NCBI GenBank assembly: GCA_942159475.1
Contig: OW804098.1
Coordinates: 115,680,218 to 115,744,217 of the forward strand
Direction of reading: 5' to 3'
Source: Sthenelais limicola
Lineage: Eukaryota > Annelida > Polychaeta > Phyllodocida > Sigalionidae
DNA length: 64,000 bases
How positions within the stretch are numbered: position 1 is the stretch's first letter; the number at the start of each line of letters is the position of its first letter. A program made the position numbers and the translations under genes. Shown in pieces: positions 34,203 to 45,600 of this stretch. The notes under the pieces were generated by a model. It was given only the letters and a program-made list of their open reading frames with translations. It did no database searches and was not told where the DNA came from.

Positions 34203-34868
34203 TAACTGTCAAAGTAACTAAATACACTCCATACGAAGGCCTTCAAAACGCAAGGGTATATTTCATTGAATGTCCTGAAATTTGGTACTTCAATTCAGAT
34301 GATTATATTGATAGTACCTAATGAGAATGTGGTATGAGGCACACTTTTACACTGGCCGAGATGTTTGTTTTTTCGTGGCCCACGAGCCGATAGGCGAGTG
34401 GGTTACGAAAAAGAAAAAACATCGAGGCCAGTGTAAAAGTGTCCCGAGTACCACATTCAAATTAGGTACTATATTTACTCCCACGTTGCTATGTTCAAGT
34501 ATATTAAAGATATTAAAGGCATTTTACTTACAAAAACAAATACAGCCATGACTTGACTTAGTTTGGACCAGCCGCCCAAATCCCAGGAGAAAGCTGTGAT
34601 CTGATTGGTCGATAACAACAATATGATCATGTGACTGTATCAACCAATGGGAGCCCTTGTTACTAGCCCCATCCTTCACACATGGATTTCTCGATACATT
34701 ACCACATTCACTCCCGCCCATACAAACAGAGTGTGGTACATACACCAACGTGGAGTAAAAGTGCTCAACCCTCCAAAAATCAGAACATTCCGACAAAGAT
34801 ATCTTATGACTAAAACACATTGAAAAATATTAATTCTGCGACTTGTGACTCATTTTCCTGGAACATAT
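34203..34868. mobile_element. F2 MITE right half with about 430-bp insertion
   Basis: F2 sequence runs to about 34313 and resumes near 34745 (TAAAAGTGCTCAACC ... CTGCGACTTGTGACTCATTT). The inserted DNA starts with hairpin 34314-34469. A loose TTTACTCCCACGTTG / CAACGTGGAGTAA pair lies at its ends (about 34477 and 34745). Confidence 0.65.
34314..34469. repeat. core-loop hairpin 2 (CGA-GCC-GATA-GGC-GAG)
   Basis: Arms of about 69 bp (34314-34382 and 34399-34469) pair well, starting GTACCTAATKNGAATGTGGTA. The core at 34383-34398 is CGA, GCC, GATA, GGC, GAG. It sits inside an F2 copy. Confidence 0.85.
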
Positions 34869-34904
34869 ATAGAGAGAATGGGACGAGCCGGCAATAATCA
34901 AAAA

Positions 34905-34981
34905 ATTATAGGACGAGATTCGTCCACATAAGCACGATGCCGTAGGCAGAGTGCTTATGTGGACGAATCAAGTCCTATAAA
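34905..34981. repeat. core-loop hairpin 3 (CGA-TGCC-GTA-GGCA-GAG)
   Basis: The arms ATTCGTCCACATAAGCA / exact inverse extend imperfectly outwards to TTATAGGA / TCCTATAA. The core at 34935-34951 is CGA, TGCC, GTA, GGCA, GAG. It lies about 40 bp beyond the F2 end. Confidence 0.85.
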
Positions 34982-36008
34982 TTTATGTGGACGATCAAAA
35001 TTTGATCATCATCAGGTATCACTGAAAAAGTATTAAAGAACTCTCAGAGAGCCCCAGCTGCCCCGCTGAGAGCACCTTCAGTAGGCTTGTTGTAGCTGTC
35101 AGGACTGTGTGAGTGAGCTGTCAGGACTGTGTGATCATGCAGTGTTTACTTACTGACTTGGTTGAACTAAAACGTTCATATCGTAGCCATTTCTTAAGCT
35201 ACAATAATAAACCTTACATCATTTGATAGAGAATTTAATTCCCTATTTAATGGTGTGATGTTTATTATGTATTTTTATAATCACAGGTGGATTACCGATC
35301 GCGGGGATCTCCGCGGGGATCTCCGCGGAGACAGCGGAAGTGCTGAGTCAGAGCTATTTTTAGACAACTACATTTTTATAGGACGCGTCCTATATGACTA
35401 TTTTTATAGCACCCCACTTATAGCACCTCTCATATAGCATGCGCGTATAATAAAACACATAATAGAGGTTCAAAGGTAAGTAATATCCAAGCCACAATAA
35501 CTGCGGCACCTCTAGTGTTAAAGAAGTGTACTAATCCCTTCTGGATCGGCTACACAGTGGAGGATTGCAGAACTACTATTATAATTTACTTTACAAAAGA
35601 TATAGGAATTATGACACTGTTATCGTATTGATATTAAAACTGATATTTTTTATATAAATATGTATTCCATCCAATTCAATCCATTAAAATACAGATAAAA
35701 CGTTCAGAATGTATAGAAGCATAACAACAAGTGTAACAAGAAAACCAGGATACGGACGATAACATGGTGAAAAAGATGTACCTCCTATTAATAAGAAATA
35801 AAAAGTTCTCAAATCAAATAAAATTAGAACGCCTTGTCCTATAAGGCCAAGAAACCGATTAGCGAAGTAGGTGTCCAATCACTGACATTCTTATCTGTTG
35901 TGAGGGTTTGGACCTAGGCTGAATGAGGTTGGTTACCCGGCCAATTTCTTCCATGTCTTCATTACTGAACACGTATATACGATCGGGACGTTTTTTCTTC
36001 GCCTCCTA
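34982..36008. other. unannotated stretch
   Basis: Holds a direct repeat GAGCTGTCAGGACTGTGTGA (about 35091 and 35121), GGGGATCTCCGC repeats near 35297-35330, and the palindrome TATAGGACGCGTCCTATA at 35377-35394, which shares TTATAGGACG with the arm of hairpin 3. No gene is recognised. Confidence 0.5.
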
Positions 36009-36085
36009 TGGGTCAGATCGTCAGAAAATGCACATTGGAATCGTTTTACATTTACCTTTACAGTGCTAGGTATATCTGAGTATAT
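36009..36085 (+). mobile_element. F1 MITE fragment, internally deleted
   Basis: An F1 left end followed after a short gap by GGTATATCTGAGTATATG, abutting the next copy. Confidence 0.65.
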
Positions 36086-36320
36086 GGGTCAAGTCTTCAG
36101 AAAATGTAAAATTGGCCTTCACCAATCGCCTCAAATAACCCACATTTTAGACAAAATCCAGGTTCAAAATACAGTTCAACATAGCCAGACAGATTTATTG
36201 AATGAATACAATACCGAATATCCTCAGATGTACTCAGTGTTTATCATTTTTCACTCTAATTTAGCAGAATTTGAGAGATGTGTAGTAATGTAGATTGTGC
36301 ATTTTCAGAAAATCCGACCC
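36086..36320 (-). mobile_element. F1 MITE, subfamily C
   Basis: A complete reversed copy with ATAT on both sides. Confidence 0.9.
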
Positions 36321-36335
36321 ATATTTGACATTAGG

Positions 36336-36460
36336 TTGATTTAAAAAGTCGGTTCGTTTATGTTGAACTGTAATTTAAACCTCAATCATCTTTGTCTGAA
36401 ATTGGGGTTATTTGGAATGATCGGCGAAGGTGAATTGTACATTTTCTGGAGACTTCACCC
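36336..36460 (+). mobile_element. F1 MITE right-end fragment
   Basis: Starts inside the element (GATTTAAAAAGTCGGTTCGT) and ends in the variant CTGGAGACTTCACCC. The left end is missing. Confidence 0.7.
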
Positions 36461-36763
36461 ATATAGTCCAAGACCTTCTGGAGACCTGACCGGAACTAGA
36501 GTTTTTACCAGTTTTCCCTATTTTCGCCCATTCCCAATGGAAGAAAGCGGCGACTTGTAAAGTAAGCTCTCTTGCACAGTGCGCCCTACCAGAGTGTTTT
36601 GACAGTAATTCTATCCCGGAAGTTTCTGTTAGACTTCTAGCAGAATTGTAAATGTCTTTCTAAAAGCGTTTGGACAGAATATTAATTGATTTTGACGTTA
36701 TATGAAGGTTTTTGCTAAGTTGTTTCCCAGAGAGGCGTATGACTTGTACAGATGCATTACAGT
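36461..36763. other. unannotated spacer
   Basis: Nothing is recognised. Confidence 0.4.
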
Positions 36764-37112
36764 AATAGGGGAGTTGCATAGCCGCCATTTTGAATCTTGA
36801 TTCGCATGGAATTATGGGACTAATGGTACAGTATAAAATCTATAGAAAACATGCCATGTTCCGCATGGGATATTTATCAATGTTCTAATGACAATATCCA
36901 TGTGTTTTACATGTTTGCATAACACAAGCCTCCATCTTTCCCACCATGCATTTAGTTTTCATAGATCATTTATAAAAGCTACAATATTGGGGAAAACATT
37001 CTTGCATTTTTTGATAAAAATGTTGCCAAATATTGCATGTCAAATTTCAACAGAATCCATCCCAGGATGCACTGTGACAGACATGTGCAGTGAGACATGC
37101 AATTCCCCTATT
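36764..37112 (-). mobile_element. F4 TIR element, copy 2
   Basis: The ends AATAGGGGAGTTGCAT / ATGCAATTCCCCTATT are inverted. The interior matches 28095-28452 in reverse, including TCTATAGAAAACATG and GACTAATGGT. Confidence 0.75.
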
Positions 37113-37145
37113 GGTTTGTATGTGCAAATTACGTTAAATATTTTC

Positions 37146-37190
37146 AATGGGGGATTTGCATAGCCGCCATTTTGAATCTTGATTCGCAAT
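37146..37190 (-). mobile_element. F4 end fragment
   Basis: GGGGGATTTGCATAGCCGCC ATTTTGAATCTTGATTCGCA repeats the first 45 bp of the F4 copy just upstream. Confidence 0.7.
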
Positions 37191-37240
37191 TAATTATTAT
37201 ATTATAGCAAATGGCATGATGGAGGGTTCAAACTGATCGA

Positions 37241-37300
37241 GACCCATTAGAAAACAGGACGAACCTCGAAGGGGTGAGTTCCTGTTTTCTGATGGTTCCT
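37241..37300. repeat. core-loop hairpin 4 (CGA-ACCTC-GAA-GGGGT-GAG)
   Basis: The arms CCATTAGAAAACAGGA / TCCTGTTTTCTGATGG surround a core at 37260-37278: CGA, ACCTC, loop GAA, GGGGT, GAG. An F2 terminus fragment (TTTCCTGAAACACATCACAT) follows directly at about 37301-37320. Confidence 0.8.
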
Positions 37301-37320
37301 TTTCCTGAAACACATCACAT

Positions 37321-38039
37321 ATAAAAAGTGTAAGGATTAAATAAGATAAAATAAAATAAATATTTGCCATAGAGTCTTTGACAAAGAGGTTGTGTTCTTC
37401 TCAAGAGGAGGTCTTCCCGAACATGCCTTTCTTGGTTACATTTTTCTTGGTTACATTTGACTAAGCTACGCTCATATTAAACATTATAAGTATTAAACAG
37501 TTATCGGAAAACAAGTAATTAATCAAAAAGAAGAATCAATCATTCAACTTCCATGTGTACATCTCACAAAGAAGTATAATTATAAAAGCTGCATGTACTA
37601 GTGCTGGTAACAAGTGGTATAATCATGTAAGATTTATAATCATTAAATATCAGTGTAAATCAAGAAAACAAATGAGAAAAATCGCGGATAAATAAAATAA
37701 AAAGTGTATTTCATTAAACACTGAAAAAGACGTGAAATCAATATCCAGTAATACTCAACTCAATTCGACCAGGCGAAACTCATCATTCAATTTAAATTTT
37801 GAGAAGGAAAAGAGATTGGTGTTGATGTCAAGTAATATCTGCAATATCGATTTGTGTTCAGGAGTCTCACCTTGACAGAAAACGTTGACTCCTACGCCCT
37901 TGGGATAATTGAATGTTTTGGAACTTGATTTTTAGATTTAAAACGGTCCGCAAAAGATTGAGTAGTGAGGAAAGACCATTAAAAGAGGACGTTTTTCCTA
38001 CTCGTTCCTGCTTAACGTGGCTCCATGATAACTGCAGTC
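37321..38039. other. unannotated stretch
   Basis: AT-rich DNA. Nothing is recognised. Confidence 0.4.
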
Positions 38040-38398
38040 TATAGTCTGTCCAATAAGTAGTTGATACAGGATTCATTGTTCCTTTAAAAAAAGAGAAAAG
38101 TTGGGGTCTTTTGACTTCAAAACTTTGCCCCCTGAGTCACCGTTGTGCGATCCACCATGGCGAAATAGATAGCTGTATTGTATTGCGCTGCCTCTGTTCC
38201 ATGTGCAGCAGCTGTTGTTTTGCTTAGATGGAAGGAAGAGCTGCGTATACTGGCCCTGTTTCCCCATGGTTGATTGCAAAGAGTGGCTAACTGGGCGAAG
38301 GGTTGACAGGTCCTTGTCATAAATAAAAGTAAAAATTCCCCCACTTTTCCCTCTTCAACGAAGGAATTCTGTCTCAACTACTTTTCAGTCGGACTATA
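38040..38398. mobile_element. F3 TIR element, copy 2
   Basis: The ends TATAGTCTGTCCAATAAGTA / inverse are present. This 359-bp copy lacks the internal insertions of 9428-10329 and probably shows the family's real length. Confidence 0.8.
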
Positions 38399-38574
38399 GT
38401 TACCATCTAGAGGAAATTTCACCAGAAGTAGAAGGATTTCATGAAGTGTTCATTAATGACATCGAACGAGCATTTGACAAAACATGAATAAAGTCTGGGA
38501 ACTCCATTCCTAAATTGCTTAAGTAAAAAATATGCCATTTAATTTCGGAGACAAACTGGATACATTTCCATTAT
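38399..38574. other. unannotated spacer
   Basis: Nothing is recognised. Confidence 0.4.
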
Positions 38575-39835
38575 TTTTTTGTTTTTAAAACACTTTTATT
38601 CAATCTGTCAACAAATTCCCGCTTTCTCTCAGGATCGATAACACTATATATACATCGTACCCTCTCCTTCCTTGAGCAAGATTTGAACACAAAACTGCGA
38701 AGCTTAAATAAAATTAAACATTTGTCATACAAAAATCGTTATGTTTCCTTATTTTATAAGAGGCTCTATGAATGCATTGGGTGGTAAAAAAAGACCCAAG
38801 GGGGGGTTTACATTGAAAGAATAAAAACTACCCGGCAACCGTCGTATCTTGCTAAGTTGACAGCCTCTCTTAAGTATTGTTGGAGCGTTCTCCAAGGTAA
38901 AGAGGCTTTTCTGCTTTTCGTGTACATGTACACTTTTTACATATATTTCAACTCTGTACCTTAGTTCGAAAAGAACAGTAGCTAATGAAAAATCTCCATT
39001 ATAAAAGAGTTTGCATCTATATGTATGCCTTCTTTTGGAGGAATATCCAGTTTATAATATCGACATTAATATTGTTTTCCTCAACACCAAACATAATTTC
39101 AATAGGCCTTACAATAACTCTTCCCCTTGCGTCCTTAGTGATGATAGGGTTCCCTTTTGAGTTCTCGTTAAAAAAGTCTGCATCAATAATCCAATTTAAA
39201 AGGTTTCTCCACACTTTTGCTGTATTTCTACATAAGGTGAAAAAGTGACAAGGATCATCCCTAAGATTGCAGAATGCACATACTGGTGTCAACTTAATTC
39301 TATTGTTGACAAGAAGCTCATTACAAGCTACACCATTGTGTAATAATTTGTATTGAAAAGAATGAAGTCTCGTCTCAATGCACGCTTTATATATTCTGGA
39401 GAAAACTTTTTTCCAGTTGATCGAACTCTCGTGATCGATTGAGTTCTCGAACTCTCGCTCTGATAGGTTTAAATATTCTTGCCATTTCTCAAATTTAGCA
39501 AGATTTATTTTTTTCTTTCCTACGATCGCTTGGTAAAAACTTTATGAGAACATTTTAAAATATCGAAGGTTTCATTTGATATTTGTATGTCGATCCTGCT
39601 GTCGTCAGGAATACCTGTGCTTACCCTACTCAATCTCAACCACTCTCTTGGGATGGCTCTTCCCAGATCTAACCTTTCCTGAAAGGATGCTTCGATATTA
39701 TAATAATTTCTGAGTTGATCAATTGTCATTAATTTACCTTGATCATCAATAATATCTCATACTACCAATACACCTTTGTCCTTCCATTTTGGCCACTTGA
39801 GAGATCTTTTTTTCTTTTTGATATTATTATTACAA
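38575..39835 (-). pseudogene. LINE 3' fragment (L1/Tx1-like), decayed
   Basis: The minus strand encodes the C-terminal part of a non-LTR retrotransposon ORF2. WPKWKDKG and a YNIEASFQERLDLGRAIPRE segment lie at 39600-39800. INWKKVFSRIYKACIETRLH and QYKLLHNGV follow at 39320-39420. A zinc-knuckle-like C-x2-C-x8-H-x4-C (CAFC...HFFTLC) lies near 39205-39285. In-frame stops occur near 39520 and 39755, and the reverse transcriptase core is absent, so this is a 5'-truncated dead copy. A T run at about 38573-38585 (poly(A) on the minus strand) with TTTTATTCAAT marks its 3' end. The L1/Tx1 assignment is from general similarity. Confidence 0.7.
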
Positions 39836-40000
39836 GAGATGTAGTAAGACATAGTGAAGACAAATGACCATACCAAAGTCACATGTCCTTAAATTGGCTG
39901 CTGGAATTGAATTAAGAGCCAAATGACTCGTTTATATTTTTCTGTGTATTTTCTTTGATGCTCATCCCAAAGAGAATATTCAGCTACTTTACTAACAATT
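39836..40000. other. unannotated spacer
   Basis: Nothing is recognised. Confidence 0.4.
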
Positions 40001-40215
40001 CCCGGTTCCATATCTTACCGCGCTCCTGTATACCGTGCACCTGCATTTTCGCACTCATGTCTACCGCTCACCTGCATGCCGCTCTTAGGCATACCGCGTA
40101 CCTGGCCTACCGCAGGCAAGCTTTGCGCTCCCGGCCGATGGCCGTCACGCTCCCATCAATGTATTCGTGCCATCGATGGATGGACATGCCCGTGGATGGT
40201 GGATAGACATGCCCG
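40001..40215. repeat. degenerate ATACCGCNNACCTG repeats
   Basis: Five or six loose repeats of TACCGCGCNCCTG with spacers of about 25 bp (40013-40110), followed by a GATGGACATGCCCGTGGATG / GTGGATAGACATGCCCGTG pair (40178-40220). GC-richer than its surroundings. Confidence 0.5.
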
Positions 40216-40900
40216 TGACAATGTCGCGCAGATAATTGCTTAGATTATCATATGAGTCTATCCACCAATCTTTTGTCATATGACTTCAAAACAAGCACAA
40301 TTTATCCCAATAGAATCGGACCAACTGAATAATTTTCCAAAAGAATTATATCGCAGAATTGACTGAGAACTAGAGAATAATAGTGACCTATTCAAATCAA
40401 CCATGCATAGAGAACCACTGGACCGATTCTGTTGGAATAAACATTTCCTGAAAGCCCAAACTCCATATTAACTTTTTATGATTCGAAGATAAAACATATG
40501 TTTCATTTTACTACTGGCTAAATATTATGAATACAAATCAAATTGAATTTGTCCCCATGGTTGCGTACAACACACGGTTGCTTACATGTACAAATCAATA
40601 TTGAATAATATGAGGAAAAGTTGGGCTCTTTAGGAATATAAATGAGTTGACTATATTCCTTATAATGGGGAATCAATGTCTACAATTAACTTTGATTTAA
40701 AACAAGAATTTGCCTGTGACCAAGGAGAAAACGGTTTACCCGACTAATACCACAGTTTCTACTTTCTAGAATGTTACTCTGTTCAAACTTTCAAAAGTTC
40801 TAGTGTACACATTTCTAAGTTGGACCCATACATGTAGAGATGTGACTTATTACGTCGTCAGTTTGTGACGCATCCATAATTAAGGGGAGGAGTGTAGGGA
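40216..40900. other. unannotated stretch
   Basis: Nothing is recognised. Confidence 0.4.
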
Positions 40901-41065
40901 TGTTTCAATTCTCGTGGGAATGGTAGGTGCGCGGCAAGGTTGGGTGCGGCAAGGGTTGGAGTGGCGCGGTGAGGCACCCAACTTCCATGGGCGTGAGTCG
41001 TGGTAAGGTAAGCTGTCGCGGAAGGGACAGTGCGGAAAGATTTGGCGCGGCAAGGATGGTACCCA
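40901..41065. repeat. GC-rich GCGGCAAGG degenerate repeats
   Basis: GCGCGGCAAGG-like motifs recur at about 40931, 40948, 40965 and 41048. They sit inside AT-rich DNA and several frames are open through them. It is probably a low-copy minisatellite. Confidence 0.5.
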
Positions 41066-41104
41066 CAATTCCCCACCGAGAGATATCGCCAAAAGCAATT
41101 TTGT

Positions 41105-41256
41105 TTTTCAAAAATAAATATATGAAACTTAAAATATAGAAACACTTATTGGTTGTCCTAATGTTTACTATCATTAGAATCGGCTTGATTTCATCTTTTC
41201 CAATTTGATAATCTCAAAATTTATCTTTTGCGACTTGTGACTCATTTTCCGGTGAC
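41105..41256. mobile_element. F2 MITE, right half
   Basis: AACTTAAAATATAGAAACAC ... TTTGCGACTTGTGACTCATT. It lies about 35 bp from the next F2 copy. Confidence 0.75.
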
Positions 41257-41291
41257 AGAACTTGAGTGAGTCATAGATCTAATACTAAATT

Positions 41292-41702
41292 TGTGATCCG
41301 TTTTAGGAAAATGAGTCATAAGTTGCAAAATATGGATTTTAAGATATTGACATATTGGCATATTTGAAAAGAGATCAAGCCGATTCCAATGATAGTAAAC
41401 ACTAACAACCCCATAGTATTTCTATATTTTAAGTTTGATATTTTTATTTTTGAAAAAAAAAGTTTCCAATATTTATGGATGGGTAATTATCAGTAACGTA
41501 ACTAAATATACTCCATACGAAGAAGGCCTTCAAAACGGAAGGATATATTTATTACAATGTCCCGAAATTTGTTACATGGATTCATATGACTATAAGTGCT
41601 AAGCCCTCTAAAAGTCAGAACATTTCAATAAAGAGATTTGTGAAAAAACACTTTGAAAAAATAGAATTTCTGCGACTTCTGACTCATTTTCCTGAAACAC
41701 AT
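41292..41702. mobile_element. F2 MITE, full length
   Basis: Left end TGTGATCCGTTTTAGGAAAA TGAGTCATAAGTTGC, right end CTGCGACTTCTGACTCATTT TCCTGAAACACAT. About 411 bp, no coding content. Confidence 0.85.
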
Positions 41703-41790
41703 GGCAAATGGTAACACGTAATGTGGACATGATATAGAGAAACCACTACCATTGCAAATATAACCACTCTGGTTCAACCTGAGAGTATAT

Positions 41791-42025
41791 GGGTCAGATT
41801 TTCAGGAAATGTACAATTGGCAGCTCTACAATTTCGGTAACTTTTGCTAAATTAGGCTGGAAAATGATGAATACCGGGTATATCTGAGTATATTTGGTAT
41901 CACATCGATTTAAAGTATCAGTTCTGTTATGTTAAACTGCATTTTGAAGCTCATTTCTGTCTTAATTGTGGGTTATTTGAGAGCATTAGTGAAGGTCAAT
42001 TGTACATTTTCTGAAGATTTGACCC
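41791..42025 (+). mobile_element. F1 MITE, subfamily A
   Basis: A complete forward copy. The flanks differ (ATAT / AAGT). Confidence 0.9.
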
Positions 42026-42220
42026 AAGTTTAAATGACTAATTGGTTCAAGACAACACGAATCACTGACTACTAACGTTATATTTGTGCCTCTATAAATA
42101 AGGAATATAATAAATAGATAGAACTAACCATTAACTTGGTCTCAACGCATCAGAAGTTGTAGCCTAGCAATCGACAAGGTGAAGCTGAGTGGATTGTGCA
42201 GTCTGGAAACAAGTGGAAAA

Positions 42221-42449
42221 GGGTCAGAAAATGTACAATTGGCAGCTCTACACATTTAGCAAATTCTGCTAAATTAGGCTGAAAAAATGAAGAATACCAG
42301 GTATATCTGAGTATATTTGGTATCGCAATGATTTAAAGTATCAGTTCTGCTATGTTAAACTGCATTTTGAAGCTCATTTTTGTCTTTAATTTGGGTTATT
42401 TAAGAGGATTGGTGAAGGTGAATGGTAAATTTTCTGACAATCCGACCCA
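42221..42449 (+). mobile_element. F1 MITE, subfamily A
   Basis: A forward copy with 8 bp deleted in the left end (GGGTCAG-AAAATGTAC). Confidence 0.85.
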
Positions 42450-42655
42450 GAACGAGCAAAAGGGGAGAACTTGGTTGGTTCCAGATTCATTTCACTTCTG
42501 CCCACAATATAGATGATTTAGAGTTTTAATGTTTCCTACTATTGATAAGATCGAAAAAATGATTAAAATGTAAATTCCGAATGTCTTGATTAAGAACTAC
42601 TTTAACTCAATGGACATTCCATTCTCCACGCTTTCAGAGGTGAACAAAAATGTTA

Positions 42656-45600
42656 TAGTCCGGGAGCCAAAGGCCATTTTTGGGCTGAACCCCGCAATGT
42701 CGGATAAAGTTTTTTTTTTCGCTGTTTCATGTAGCCTAGGGGTAGGTAATCACAAATCAGGGGGGTGACCGTTCCCACCTATTGAGCAATTTTAGATATT
42801 AACCCTTTTATCCCGGTCATGCCAATATACCCCAAATACAGGATTTTATAGGATTCATAGAATTCATTTATTCTGATCTGAATAGTGCACTTTGTGACAC
42901 CTTTTTGAAATTTGGTATGCTGTTAGAACAGGTCATAAGGTTTTTAAAAATCACTGGCTACAAGTTGGGGGAGAACCCTGGTGGCCGGTAGCTGCAAAAT
43001 TCAAAATGGCTGCCACCAAACATCAAATGCACCATAGTTTGGCTTCTACTGGCTGGATTTTCAAGTGTGATACCACTTTTCAGATGTTTTTAAGTATGAG
43101 AAATTCATTTCTGTGGACTGTATTGAGTTTCAAGGTCATTTCAAGGTCAGAATCCAACATGGCTGCTGCCATGAAACTAGAATGTCATAGCTCAGCTCCA
43201 ATTAACAACACATACTTCTGTAACACCAGTTTTAATGTGTTTTCAGGAGTGAGGAAACTATTTCTAAAGTCATTTCTCTCTTTTGAGGTCATTTTCTAGG
43301 TCAAAATCCAATATGGCTGCCATTGAGGGGCAAGAATGTAATATCTCAGCTGCTATTTGCACTATAACTGTGTTAGTGAGGTAGCTTGAGGCCAGATTTG
43401 AGATAGATGTGGATGGATCAAAGGGCCAAATTTACCCCACATGCTGTCCATGTACTTTATGATTTCTATATGAACTACTCTTGTATATTATGGTGGCCAT
43501 CTTGGATTTCCAAGGTCACCATTATGTAAAAACCTATATCTACCAATATCTCAGCTTCTAAGCCACCCAGGGTCACCATCTTGGTGTCTAAACATACATT
43601 TTCTGGGTCAAGGAATACAACTATATCATTTAAAAAACGACCAGATTGGCTTCAACAACTGTATTTCACAGTATATTCTCATCAGGCCCTTTTGGCAGTT
43701 TAAGCTTTCCTCACTTCTCAAAATTGGCAACAGGAGACTTTAGTGCACTTCCAACATGCCCACATTGTACCACATTCTCTTTCACTCTTTGACACACCTA
43801 CTTTATAATAATGATCAGACATAGAATGAATGTGCTGCATTGGGCTACATACTTTTTCCTCCTGACAGTTGTTCTTTTATTGTACATTTCTTGTCTGACA
43901 TACCTATGAAAGACATTTATATATATCATACCTGACATTTGAAATGGCTATGTGAGCTGTGTTATACTTTCTTTATTATAGTAGTGATAACCAAACAGTA
44001 ACATCTATTAATTCATTCCGAAGTAATATCACCAATACTAATAATAAATTCACATCCCTGGAGAAGAAAGATTCATATCCATGTCGGGTGGACTGTACAT
44101 AATAACAGTGAGATAAGATTACAGAGACTACTTGGAGGGATTTCAATGGAAGAATGCACTTGCAAAATCAGCCATTGCATAATCAGCCACTTGTGACTCT
44201 TGTTAAAAACCATGTAATGTGGCTGTTTTGGCTCTTGCAAAGCTCTGGCTGGTCCCCTCCCCTTCTCCAAAGAGGTACTTATCAATGGAACCATGGAGGC
44301 AGGAAATGGTGTAATAGAGTCCAATATTCAAGTGTTGGGATGCTGTTCACAACATGGAACACCTATGCCTTATCTTCATCACATTGCACATTGAAGACAT
44401 GAAGGTACTGGCTCTATGATCATGTTGTTCTAGAACACCCCAGCTGACATTTTGCATGACCCAACCAAGAAAGATGAACATTTTGCCACTGTGGATTGGA
44501 CAATGTAATCGAAATCTCATGGTGGATCTCAATACACATCTGAGACATGGAGAGATTACCAACCTCCATCCATTCTCAAAGAGTCTGACTAGCACAGTCA
44601 CTGGGATTTTCACAAATCTGCCAATAAATTCTTGAATATACCAATTTATAAAGCCCATACACAATATAATGAAATGGTCAAGTGGTCTTGGGGTATATAG
44701 TCAGTTTGACTGGGAATCCTTCCGCTTTCAGAATTCCTTGCCTCTGCCCTATTAGATGGTGAAAAATTGTACTTCAGAAAGACATCTAATCTGCTGAACA
44801 TTCACACCAAGGGTACCATCCTTAATGTGATGTTTCTTGATGGAGTTGATGTGCTGCACTTGCTTCCTATTGATAACACTATAATATTTCTTAAGCATGA
44901 TGGTTAGGTCTTTTAAAACAACTAGAGAACTCAAAAAAGGTGTTGAACTTAGTAAGATAAGTGTCTTTGAGAAAAGTGATAAGAACAACCAATCTGGCTG
45001 ACTTTGTGCATGACCCAACCAACAATCTGGAGTCACAAATCTTTTATTGAGGAACTGATCAATGCATGGCACAATGTGATTATGAGTAAGCTGGTAATGG
45101 CCTTTGTACAGGCAAGAACTTTAGAAATCATCACATCAATGCTAGATCTACAATTACTTGCCTGGGGTTTCAAGTCTACATTCTTTGGTAAAGGCAAGTA
45201 GTGGTGCTTCTAAATGGAGGTTGGTGCTCAATATTTCCAACTTCTGGAATGGAACACTTCATCTAGTCAAGACGGTTTGGGCTGGTCTATAAATGAAGAC
45301 AGTCAGTACTGCACTGAACTCTACTATTTGTCATTTTGAGAAGTGAGGCAACGTTAAATAGCATGTGCCTAATGAGAATATATTGTCAAATACAAATTGT
45401 GTGTTACTAAAACCAATCTCGCCCTTTTCTAAATGGTGTAGTTGTATTCCTTGACCCAGAAAATGTATGTTTAGACACCAAGATGGTGATCCTGAGTAGT
45501 TTAGAAGCTGAGATATTGGTAGATATAGGTTTTTACATAATGGTGACCTTGGAAATCCAAGATGGCCACCATAATATACAAGAGTAGTTCATATAGAAAT

